In this document: piece by piece, positions 21,699-33,698 of the stretch
Numbering within the stretch: the first letter of the stretch is position 1
How the letters are laid out: each line of letters opens with the position of its first letter
Source: Rotaria socialis
Lineage: Eukaryota > Rotifera > Eurotatoria > Philodinida > Philodinidae
NCBI GenBank assembly: GCA_905331475.1
Contig: CAJNYU010004277.1
Location: 62,001-126,000 of the forward strand
Reading direction: 5' to 3'
DNA length: 64,000 bases
The notes under the pieces: generated by a model
What the model was told of the DNA's origin: nothing
Databases searched by the model: none
What the model saw: only the letters and a program-made list of their open reading frames with translations
Position numbers and translations under genes: made by a program

Positions 21699-22485
21699 AC
21701 AACTTCAAACATATAGCAAAAAATTCAAAAAGGTAATTTAGCGCAAAATCTTACCCTGAATAGGTCAAATAATGCAGAAAAAAAATATTTTGCAAGTATT
21801 AGCAGACTCTAAGATATTCGATCTATTTTAAGATATTGAGTTTTGTAAGCATACTCCATTTATGTAATAAGTGAGTACTCTTTGGAAATTCGATATCTCA
21901 GCACTGGATCATTCAGCCTAAAACAAGTATAACATATCAAAAGTAATTCAATCTATGCATGGGTAAAAATTCCGTTTATTTTCTTCAATAAATTATGAGT
22001 ATGAGCTGCATGGGAAAATTCATTTTACTCGCTGGGTAAAACTAATCAAATAGAAATTAAATTTGTGTTCGTTTCCATTGTTTCATGTATTTGATACTGT
22101 CCATTAGAAACCAACAAAAAGAACACGAATTAGTTTAATAAACACTGTTCGGCAAAATGAAATCTATTGCGCAAAAACAATAACAACGCATAGATAATCA
22201 TGTAAAAGAAACAAAATGGTCAACATTAAAATTTTTCTTTCGTTTTTAGTTTTCTGTATCTATGCTCAACATGTTTCGTTATATACGTATATATTTATAT
22301 ACGATGACAATCCTTAATTAGGACGGCACAGTTTTTTTTTGAGCAACAAAATGATATGAACAAAGTGACTGTCAAATTAGTTACAAATCAAAAATAACTA
22401 TCCCGAATAGAATAGAAGAAGAAGAAGAAGAAAAAAAACAAATCACAGTTGATCGAGTAATACAAAACTGTACATAAATAATACA
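21699..22485. other. intergenic, 3' flank of the PAS-domain gene
   Basis: AT-rich. It contains a GAA run near 22418 and presumably the 3' UTR of the minus-strand gene ending at 22486. No other feature seen. Confidence 0.4.
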
Positions 22486-25400
22486 TTAGTAAGGATATGT
22501 TGTAGTGTTTTGATGGTTAGGAAAGGAAGGGGATGTTGAATCATTGGTTGTTCTTTGATATGAAGCGTTCATATGTGAATGTAGAGATGTTGATGAGTTA
22601 TTATTGTTATTGTTAACCGGTGTATATGTTGATGATGGTGATGTTAGAAATTCATCAAACAATTGAGATTTCACATCAAAATAAGGCGAAGTTTGTCCGG
22701 GATCGAACTGTTGTGATGAATTTCGTTGATCTTGATAATTAGATGAATAATGTGATAATGGATCATTTGGTGAAGCAAATAAAGATGATAACGGCGACGG
22801 AATCGATGATATTCTTGTATTCGTATTATCCAACGAAAATAATCCAACTGATTGAGGTGATGATGATGAAAACAAACTATTAAGAAAATCTTTTTGTTCT
22901 GGATTATTAACAGGTACTGCTGTTGCTGTTGCACTTGTTGGTCGTTTCGATGCATGTCGGCGTGCAAAATGTTTATTTTTGATGTGTTCTAATTGAGCTA
23001 ATTTATTTAATATTGTGTTCTAATTAAAATAATGGCAAACGAAATAGACACATGGCAGATGAGTTTTTAAAGACAAATTCTTACTCGTCTTGTTCGCTCA
23101 TTTGTTTGTGTACCATCAATTATTTCTTGCCTTCGAATTGATTCTAATTGAGATTCTAATTTAGCTTTGGCTAAAAATAAATTATCATTAAATTTTATGT
23201 GTTGATTGAATAACGGGGAAACGTCCAACCTTCGATCTTAATGAATATTTTCATCTGTAGATAATACACAAAATTTTAAATAAAAAATTTCAAGGTAACA
23301 CTTCGTCTGTCAGTCAATAGTACGATACTATAAATATTTTGAATGTTTAAAAACTTCTCAAACCTTATTGGTTCTTTTTTTTTGTATACACAAGAACGTA
23401 AAAGTCATGAATGACTTCGCCTGAAATGAAACTTTTTATTAGAAATCCTCTGATACATAATAGGCGATGATAATGTGCGTGTTTGAAAAAAATAATTTTC
23501 AACTAGTTATTGCTCAAGACATAAGCTAATGTAATCTTTACGCTTCTATTAGTTTCGATGTTAAGATTAGGTCATCGTTATTTGAATCTAATTTTCTTTC
23601 ATTAAAACCAACCTGCTTTATATTTTTTTAAGAAATCAACATCTTGTTGTTGTGCCGTTTCCTGGCTGGCTGGAGTTGAATTCGACTATATATGTTGAAT
23701 CAAAATCAATAGAAATAATGTTTTCAATTCTATAAACCTTGGATGGATCTGTTTGAAATTGCGATGTTACCGTCGACGATCTTGTACTTCCATTTTGTAT
23801 ACTATGCCCATTGCCATTTAAAAGTCGAGCAACTGTTGAAGATGAATCATCTGAAAAAAGTAGAATTACAGTGAGAAGAACTTATTAATCGCCACAAACC
23901 GGACTCTTTTTCATGATTATATTTCATTGAATTATTAAGTATACCTCGTACAATAGATTCTGAATCAGTTTTAGATTGTAATGTTATATCTACTAAAGCT
24001 GATGGTGACAAATCCAATGGAACTTTTTCATCCATGATTACGTCTATTAAAAAATAATAGTTCAACACATTTTATTTTTGTCATGACAAAATTTTTATTC
24101 TACCTAAACCATTTTGTTGTGGTTCATTAGTCTTTTCGTTTAAACGTCTATAGCAAGCTGGCGATGATTGAATATTATTAATCATAGTGACCAATTCACC
24201 ATCCATATGTTTATCATTATCCATCAATACTTGTATATAATCTTGCATAGTCAGCCGACGTGTTAATTTTGATATACCAAATATATTGCCTGGCAGATAT
24301 AATGGCTGTAGTTTATCTGTTGTAAAACACATACCTAATGAAGGCACACATATACGGCATTGATCATTGGATGCCGATGATGAATCATTGCCCGATGATG
24401 AAACTAAATTAATGAAAATATAAATCTTTCTCGGAAAAAAGTTTTCCTTACGAAATTTAAACGATAAACTATTTCCTTTAATATCAGCAGCACATTGATG
24501 TTTCCAAGCTGTTTGTAATTCATCAAATTGTGATCTTTGCATTGGACTAGTAAATCGAAAGAAAAAAAAATAACAACATTAAAATATGATTATAGATATT
24601 TGTAAATTTACTTTAAAACTTCATTTCGTGCTATAATTATATCTGAAGTTTGTGGATCAGATATTAATTTATACTCGGTTTGAAGAAACACTATAGAACC
24701 ATCACGTGCATTTAAACGCCATTGTAATTTACTTGAACCAGTGGTTACACCTGAAAAGTCAAATTTTAGAATTCATAATAATGAGAAAAAAAACGATTTT
24801 TTTATACATTTCCAAAGTGCATGTAATTTAACTAAACGATCCTCATGGTAGACAAAATCAAATATGGATTTTGAAAGTATTTCATGTGGTAAATAACCAG
24901 TTACTAAAGCACCTCGATGATCTTCAAAAATGATTTCACCAACTAAATTCATTTTAGTATAAAATTCTTGTTTATGTATATCATGAAGAGTTATATCAAT
25001 ATAAGATGAATCTTCTATTGTTATTATAAGGCTTGTTCCAACTGCACTATTACGTCGTATTGTCGTTGAATGAACGTCTATTTCATTTTAACAAAAAATA
25101 TGATTAAAAAAGAATCGATTTATTTTATTCCTACTGGCGGCGTTCTCTAGATTCGTTTTTTTCTTTCGTTGAATTCTGACTTGACGATATTCATTGGTAA
25201 GATTTATCGCCATACGAGCATAATAGGTTTCATGAGCTAAAATAGAAGAACACTGGCTTTTTTTTATAGATAAAAACACTCTTCTGTGAGATAAAGGATG
25301 ATATATTAAAATGCAATATTTAAGAGTACATCATGTGTGATATGAGCTGACACCATCTGTTTAATTTATATTGTAAAGCAGTACTTACGTAATCCCGATG

Positions 25401-28400
25401 AAAACAAAAAGATAGTGTGAATGAAACTGACAAACCGTTAGGCTCTAGAGACACAAGTATCTCGAGAAATAGTGATAGTCAAATCAGAATTCATCATGAA
25501 AGATGGTAAACCTATTTCTTTCAGTTTCTGTTATGGATTTCATGAAGAAAATATTGATTTACTCTATAGTGTAACATATGGCAAATTGTTCGGTATGAGA
25601 ACACATCTGATCTTATACTATAGAAACTATTGCATGTTTATTATTACATTACCCAGGGCAAAAGATCTAACACAAGATCTTATGAAACACGTACAAAATC
25701 TTGGAATACGGGCGAAATCTTACAAGAATCTGACAAAAAATCGTGGTTCCTGGGATCTTAGATCAATTCGTACAATCAGATTCTTGAACGATCTTACACA
25801 TTAATACGATCTTTGAAGGATTTGATTGTTTGACCTGATCTAAGATCTCAGGAACTACGATTTTTTGTATGATTTTCGTATGATCGTGTAAGATCATATA
25901 AGATCAGATGCAAGATCTTATCAGATCTTACAATATGATTGCTCGACCTAGGTTAGGATATGTACACAGCGGTTTTAACAGAAAATAGAGGCTCCTATCT
26001 GGTGTATTCTATAGCAAAAGAAAATGCTCAAAGATGATATGGTTACTGAAGACGTTCGCTTTAATGTTTGAAAATCTTCTATCATATATATAATTATTCT
26101 ATTTCAAGAAGCACAAATTGGTAGTAATTTCATTTTCTACGAACTTCCTATGAAAACTTACAAGTATTACAGAAATCGTACAAACACTGAAGCTTATGAA
26201 AACATTTAATTTCGTTATTTGTTGTACTCGTAACCTTTTTAATTTTAAACCTTCGAAAACCAACTTTCCAAGTCTTACGGAAACATTATCATCCTTGTTC
26301 ATATTGTGCTTTAGTACACAGTAGATTAAAAATTTCGTTGTCTATTTGAGTCACTTTATACATATATGTAAGGCAAAGCAAAGAAGTGAAATAACAACAA
26401 TAGCTTATTCTGTAGCGCTAGATAAAAGGAAAAGTTGCCTTGAGACAGCACATGTCAGACAAAGATAAAACTACAATGAAACAGAAGCATTTATCAAACA
26501 TAGACAGAAATTGACGTTAATTCTTTTGGGAAGATAGATTTACAGAAATGTCATCAGTCCGGAAACAATTCAGATGTATTCATGCATATTATTATTGTAT
26601 TTATCATAAAAAAGGTTCCCTGTGGAAAAAAGGTTAAAACTGTCCAAATGAACTGTTAATAGAAGCAGACAAACATGATAAGTTGAAAGATATCGGTGGT
26701 AAATTACTCTATCATAAATATATTTCCTAAGAATAATTTTTTATCTTGAAAGAAAAACAAGCGTTTTAAATTAAAATATTAATTTTTCACTCTCATAACG
26801 TTTCATTCTTTCCTAAAATATTTTAATATGGCTCATAGGAGGAAAAAGTAGGTGAAATTTTATTTTTTTCATATTAACCCTTATTAAAAATTTATAATAA
26901 AAATTTTCTATTACACTCATCTTGTCCAAATGAAATCTATACTGAATATTTGATTCTAATTCATTATAAACTGAATATGAAGCTATTTTCATTAGGAAAA
27001 AGGAAATCTAATATTCTCTATGAAAAATATATCCTTTTCATAGTAAATACTCGAATAGATCGTTCACTCGCAGTAAAATCTCTAATAAAGGAAGCAACAA
27101 ACTTTTGCACTTGAGATTCTGTATAAAATTGAAAAACACAATGGCAAGTAATTGAAAGTACACCTGAGAACTGGAAAAGTATACTCAGAAAATGCTCTCT
27201 GAGCTTTAACTTGAGCTACGTTCGTTTTCGTTGGGTTCTTATTGTAATCCACGTTAATAAAAAAAAAACGAAGAGTATTGACTTGTTTCATTCTATCTGT
27301 TTTGAGCTTTCAAATTTATTTATTCTATTTCAAATGAAGAGTTCTTCAAAGTTGTAGTAGAATTCTTATAATGTGTTTGTAAGATCCGCTCGTTCATTTC
27401 TAGTCTCCTCATCCTCGTACATTGACAGCACCTATCTACGTCAAGATGTAACTTATTAATCATTAGATTGTATTAAACCAGAATATAGAGATGATGATAC
27501 AACTAAATCTTTCTAAAGAAATGATAACGAGTTTGTAAGAAAATTAAAGCAAACGAGCATTACCACATGCTCACTTTCAGTCATGTCAAGTATTATTCGA
27601 ACTTGAGTTCTTCACATCCTTAGCGAAATGCAAATAATTAATGGTGTGGTATTCGACAGCGTCCCACAGTGCAAAAAATAATAAAAATGAAAAAAGAAAA
27701 GACTTTGCCATAGTATTTATTTAGGTGGTGAGTTTGAACTGTGAAGTTTTTACTGTGACTTTCAAGGTACTTTAGTTAAATGAGTGAAGCTTCAGCGAAA
27801 TCTTATTTAAAAAAAAAAGAAAAGAAAAGCTTATAGGATTTTTTCTTTAACCCTTTACGGCCTAATGTTGCCATTTAGCAACATTGTGCCGATATTTTAA
27901 GAAAGGTCTAGCTATACTGTGAACAGATAGTGAATCAATAGTTCAATAATTACTACAAGATATTTTACAACACACTCATAGCCCATGAAACACAACAAAA
28001 ACGTTCAGCTGAGAAAATTGCCGGAGTCCTCCTGAATACTTCTAAAGAATAACTGAATCATAATAGACGTTCTTATGGTACCCTAAATCATTCAATCCCA
28101 CAGGTCGCTAGTGGTAAATTTCCCCTCCTTGATCTATTGTACATTGTATCACTCAAAGAGATGATTCAATAAGTACTGACAATAAGAGGTATGGATGTTG
28201 CCAAATGGCAACAACCGGCCGCGAGGGGTCAAAATTTTTGAAAAATCTTTTTTCATTTTCAACTATCGTTATTTGCTATTTTGCGTTTTTTCATTTATTC
28301 ATACAAGGACAAAGCAAACAAAACATATCTGATGCATTTACATAGTTTTCCCTAGCTTTAAATGAAATTTTCTATAAAAAAGTCAGCATGATAGTATTGT

Positions 28401-29853
28401 AGCTCTCAATAATTGGTATGGAAATGGATATTTAATTTACGTATTGGCACGGGTATAGAGAAATAAAAGATCTACAAGCATATCTATTCTGATGCCAACT
28501 AACACAAAAACCCATACGTCTACTCTCTTGTTAAGTTCAACGTATGTCAAATTTTTCGTACGAAGTCGATTTGAATCGTGGAGAAACTGTGCAGGCGTAT
28601 CGTATAAATTTTTTACACTTTATTCTTGAACAATTAAATGAAAGGAACGCAAAATAGTGAATTTCGATGATCGAAAATGACAACTGAATTTTTCAAAGTT
28701 TTGACCCTTTACGGCTGGCTGTTGCCAAATGGCAACATACAGCCATTCAACATAGAAGCATCGTTCAATTTTAAGAAATAGTTTTTAGCTATCTCTATGA
28801 CAGGATAAGAAAATATATGCAGAAGAAGAATTTTAACTACGTCGCTTTTGGGAGCCGGCTGGAAAGGGTTAAATAACTTTTACTAATATAAAGTTGATTA
28901 CAATTATTTGACAGACGCAATTTTCGAAACAAATCGATAAAATTCTTTCAGCGCTTTACTGATATTTGGTATAGAAAAAATTGACTTTGAATAAAAATTC
29001 TTCATTCTTAAATTTCTATTTGAACGATTCTATCTAGTATCTTTTTCCTACTGATCTCGAATGAGTATTCTTCATTTCTTCTTTTTAAATACTCGTGACG
29101 AAGTATCTCTTCGTACTATTTCTATTATAGTACGCTGTTGGCATCTTTATATTTTGCATTACTAGTCAGTGAAAAGTCCAGTACAATCTATAGTCATGAT
29201 ACCACGATTTGAATCTTGAAGTTGTAGAAGAAAAGTCGCAAGTCACACAGAGGATAAACAGGGCATCTCGAAGTGAATCGATCCATCATTAAGGCTCAAC
29301 ACCTTATCAGTGTTTACTATTGGTTTCTAATCAAATCTATTCGAAATTGGGTCGAATGAATAGACGAAATCAATTTTTATATCAAAACAACAGTAACATA
29401 TCTAACTTACGTTGTGGTGGACTATTAAGAAATTTAGAAAATGCATCTTTTTCACTCTCTTCAATCAGTAGCAATATTGATATACCCAAAAGTTCGGCCT
29501 AAAATAAACCAAAGTGCTATAGAGAGACGCATTGTATTTGAATATTCACGAACTTGTTCAAAACCAAAATAACGTTTCGCTGTTTTCGATACACCAACGA
29601 TACGATTAGAATTATCAAGACAAAAAAGTGTTCCTTGCATCGCATCGAGCAATACATTGCCCATTGATTCAAATGGTAGTCTATTTTGTTGATGTTGCTG
29701 TGCGTATGCAGGCACGGCAGCTAAAACAGATTTTCAGAATACTTATATGAAAAGTTAAAATAAAAACTTGACATACGTTTGCTGCCATCAGACATTACGG
29801 CATCGGCTGCCGCATTGCCTTTGTTTCGTTTAACGTTAACGAGCGTTTCAATA
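22486..29853 (-). CDS. PAS-domain transcription coactivator-like protein (p160/NCOA-like), N-terminus missing
   Basis: Placed exons in gene order: 29853-29777, 29720 to about 29567, then 25236-25135, 25077-24808, 24750-24612, 24546-24452, 24403-24104, 24043-23900, 23850-23738, 23685-23613, 23170-23085 and 23019-22486. From 25236 down all phases agree. The second exon has ESMGNVLLDAMQGTLFC and RIVGVSKTAKRYFGFEQ, which align by eye with PAS-A of nuclear receptor coactivators. 25077-24612 encodes a PAS-B (FEDHRGALVTGYLPHEIL, SIFDFVYHEDR, then a TEYKL strand). The C-terminal third is Ser/Asn/Pro-rich, as expected of an activation region. The bHLH expected upstream was not found, and a donor joining the PAS-A exon to 25236 is not clear, so exons may be missing in the 4.3 kb gap. 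CLOCK- or Met-like bHLH-PAS proteins are alternatives. Role inferred: nuclear transcription regulation. Confidence 0.6.
25652..25952. mobile_element. CCCAGG-ended palindromic element, AGATCTTA type
   Basis: The left end is CCCAGGGCAAAAGATC, the right end ATTGCTCGACCTAGG, a degenerate form of the CCCAGGTCGA ends at 4387 and 21400. The 301 bp interior consists of AGATCTTA/TAAGATCT, CTTACAA and GATCTTACA units in both orientations, giving a long imperfect hairpin (for example CGTGGTTCCTGGGATCTTAG on the left half against CTAAGATCTCAGGAACTACG on the right). It lies in the large gap between the PAS-A and PAS-B exons. The open frame across it is a by-product of the repeat. Confidence 0.7.
27847..28872. 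mobile_element. piggyBac-like TTAA-flanked element with repeated GTTGCC hairpins
   Basis: The left end is TTAACCCTTTACGGCC, the right end GGCTGGAAAGGGTTAA, so both ends carry TTAA followed by CCCTTT, as in piggyBac-type termini. Subterminal palindromes GTTGCC-ATTTAG-CAAC (27867), GTTGCCAAATGGCAAC (28198) and GTTGCCAAATGGCAAC (28711) are present. Two inner ends, GGGGTCAAAA near 28236 and TTTTGACCCTTTACGG near 28701, make it look like two related units of about 390 and 170 bp joined by 460 bp. There is no transposase. It lies in the large intron/gap of the PAS gene. Confidence 0.7.
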
Positions 29854-32800
29854 CTATTTTCCAACAATTAAATATATAATATTAACATAAAACCATATAA
29901 AAATCAATCGATTATTGACTATTTAAAAGATTTGTTTAGAGTTTTTATTTCGTTTATTAATCTATTTTATTTTTATTTTATTCTACATAATAAAATCGTC
30001 ATTAACAACAGATCATCTAAAAATATGCCATACAGTACTTGAAAACATTTCTTTCTATTCTGAAATACGAAACAGTAAAATTGATCCAACATGTGTCAGA
30101 CTAACAAAATGAATGCTTCAAGTACATATTCGTTAATATGTTTTTGCTTCTTCTCATTTCTTACTGTGTCTATTTAAAAGAAATGATGGTAGAAAGCAAA
30201 AGACAAAAGAAGAAAAAAAGAAACGGGTCACAAATGTAAAAGTGAAAAAAAAACATTTGTTGTTTTTGTCAAATACTACTTCAACATGCAGAGCAAAAAA
30301 AGAAGAAAAGAATAAATAAATGGCAAAAACTCAAGGCAATATGAAAACTAAAAGAATGGGAAAGAAAATAAGCGAATTTGTAATATAGACAATAAAAAAA
30401 ATAGAAAGAATATTTTATCTTTCCTTTAAAAAGCTCATATTTGATAAATATGGCAATATATTCGATTCAGTCTGAATCAAACAAACACAGAACACATTAT
30501 TTCGCACGATTAGCGCTATCTTCTCACAAAATTCTTTGACGCATCTGAACGTTAGTTTATAGTATACGGTGTAATTCTTTTTTTCTTTTTGCTTCTTCCC
30601 TTAGCCTACACCAACAAAAATGCTTCGAATATAAAGACTATCAGCTGAATAATACAAAGGAAAGGATAGACGCAATTCCCATATTCACACGCATGTAAGC
30701 GTGTCTTACTCCTCCCTCTCGTACTTTTTTCCTTCTGTCGGTCGACTTCTTTCTTTTTGCCCCCATCATCTTGTAAAGAAAGAACCAAAGAAGGATAATG
30801 AACGCGATCTTAGCAGCACTGTTAGGCGTCAGTATTATGACAAAATAATTTGTATTATGATTTTCATTTAAACAAAAAGACAGATTGTCTATTCGATCAA
30901 GTGTAAGAGTACTTGAAACGTATGTAAAAGAAAGGATACCATCGAGTCTTTCAGCGTATTATTATATCTCTGTTTTTTTACTTTGTCATTAGATAATAGA
31001 AGAGAAAAGGAAACAGCAATGCGTATTCATTAACTAAATGAGCTCAGGGAATATATATCAACAACTACTTGAAGAAAACAGTAACAATAGATTCCGGGAT
31101 GTCTTATCGAAAGAATAAACGTTCGAGCAAGAGCATGCGTCTGTACATCTAGATTTTTACTCGTTAGTATATGTAAAAGTACATAAGGAACATGAATATG
31201 CCAAGAAAAGAAAAGAAAAGAAAAGAAAAGAAAAGGAAAAAACATCATGCAGAAAACTGTTTAACATTGAGCAGACGCTTTGCAAAAAGAAAGCTAGAGA
31301 TTATGCATCAAAAGGAAGAAATGTGGAAAGAGAATATGTTTTGTTTTAATCAATAATACGTTCGGACGAAATATTTATCTAATGACGAGTATTGCAATGG
31401 ATAAGATCTGGCATTTATACAAGCCAGTTTATGATTTAACAAAAACAAAATAAATGAGAAATCTTAAGAGCTTATTTGATAAAAATAGAGGCTGACTTCA
31501 TTTATTTATTTTTTCTTGCCTTAGGAAAATGTTTTCATGTAAGTTGAAAATAATGTGATAGAAGAAAAAAGTGAAAGGTACGTCTTTCTATTCGATTATC
31601 AATAATTGAAATATCTTAAGCTCGGCTACATCGCATTGTTTGAATATTGCCGTTCTTAGTTACTTCTACTTAAGACAAATTAAAATGATGGTGTCCATTT
31701 AATGCATATCTGATAAAACTTTCATAACTAGTGAGTCTCATTATTCGAATTGAATAATTAAGTCATTCTGAAATTGATTTGAAAATTTTATTTCTTCGGA
31801 ATAAACGGGTACACTTGTTTCTTTTTAGCTTTAAGATCATCTTGCTCACGATAATGCAGAAGATATAATGAATACAAGTTTTACAGAACGATAAAAATTT
31901 TCGCTGTTAAAGAAAAATCTTACCGATATTTAATAGTTCATCGCTGGACTAGTATTAGCAACTAACTGCAATTCGTTACTGAAGAAAATAATTATACTTC
32001 AGAGCAAACATTGTTTATGTTATTCATAGGGAAGAATGCTCTAGTGAGGCTTCCTTCGCGTCAACAAGAAAAGAGGCAGTCAATTTGATTAAAAAGAAGT
32101 GGAAATCTTCTGTTTTTTTTATTGCATAATTACTAATAATTTACTTTAAATATTGTTAACAAATGAATATGATTTCATATTGTTTTGAAAATAATTTTAT
32201 GAACTTAGATAGAGAGTAACTAAATAGTACTTAATTTACTTGAAAAACATCAGATTTTTATCCATAGATGCGAAGATATTGAATATCAAATGAAATCATC
32301 TATTGAGTTTAATTAATTCTTTACTATACGAAAATTCACCTGAAAAACCATAATGCATCACTTACAATCTCTGTTTATTCATTGAAAAGCTCAGTAGTCA
32401 AAATCAATCTACGGTTAGTTGATTGCTTGAAACAACCAAATATATATTTAGAGACATTGGCCTATGCAAATACTTGACTATATGAAAGGCCATCTATTGA
32501 TTATTTGATGTTAAATATGACATTTTTTCTTTAGAAAACATCAATAAGATATTTGAAGGTTAGAAACTATTAAAATCATCAAACCAGTGAGAAAAATACT
32601 TACACAGCCACAAGACTAAACTTGTCGTTCTGGTGATTTGATTGGCATAGATAATAATTAAAATTTTGATTAACAAGTAAGAATAATTATGGATTATAGA
32701 AGATAAAATATTAAAATAGACGGCAAATATTTTCTTTACAATAAAAGTTTATGAAGTTCGTAAAAACAAACATGACATGTATAAAAATACTATCTATTAA

Positions 32801-33698
32801 GTAGATGAGAAATAATGTCCTGCTTGATTCGTTTTCTCTTTGAGTTGCTCACGTGCAGACGAATGATTTATTAATTATTAGGTTGGATTGGATGAAACCG
32901 TTTTCACGGAATCCTATATTTTTCATTATGAATTTTCTTTTCATAATAAAATTCAATTAATCTTTTTTATGATGCTAAGACTACAATTTCTATTAGTGAC
33001 ATCTATAAACGATTTTTCAATGATATTCAATTGAAAACTTTTAAGGAGAAAATGTAATACAAAAGTTTTAATTAAAATCGATTAGCCGATGATTGATGAA
33101 TTAGTATATACTTCAACTATATTAAGTGACTCATTGATACTCAATGTCAAACACACATTAGATTTCGAACACGCATTAGTTACTTTTGTCAGGCTCATGA
33201 TTTTCACAAAGAATGATCAAGTTTATTATTACCTGTTGCTAAACCAACTGTTACACATATAAATAAAAATATTATTGACTAAATCTGTTTTTCTTCTTCT
33301 AAAACCTACCTATACAAGTTATATTCACTGAAACGATGAGTATTCAATTTCAAACACGCTGCTTTTACTTTCGTACTATTCACTATTTTTTTTCGAAAGT
33401 ACATCGATCAACAGGACACTTGAATTTATAATATATTTTTTTTTGAATAGTTTCATGATTCTACTCGACTTTTTTTGAATTAGTATTTTTTTAACTGTAT
33501 TGAAGCGAGTAGCATGAAAATATCTAATTTACGATGGAATGCTTGGTATGTGATCTTAGTGAAATCTATAGTTTGCAAACAATCAAATTTTTAATTAGAA
33601 AAATATATTTTTTACGACTTTTTAGTTAAAAAAGATATGAATACTTAAATGAGAAACGCCTAATTAGATTTTGTTTAGATTCTCATCTATTCGAAATC
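29854..33698. other. intergenic or 5' region of the PAS gene
   Basis: About 3.8 kb, very AT-rich. The still-missing upstream exons of the minus-strand PAS gene, including any bHLH, should be here, but I found no convincing splice-bounded segment. It includes the AAAAG microsatellite at 31203. No RNA gene seen. Confidence 0.35.
31203..31236 (+). repeat. (AAAAG)n microsatellite
   Basis: Six to seven AAAAG units in a row, within the non-coding stretch upstream of the PAS gene. Confidence 0.9.

Noticed and set aside
25472..25804. 110-codon plus-strand frame
   Set aside because: It crosses the boundary of the CCCAGG-ended element, and its second half is translated repeat.
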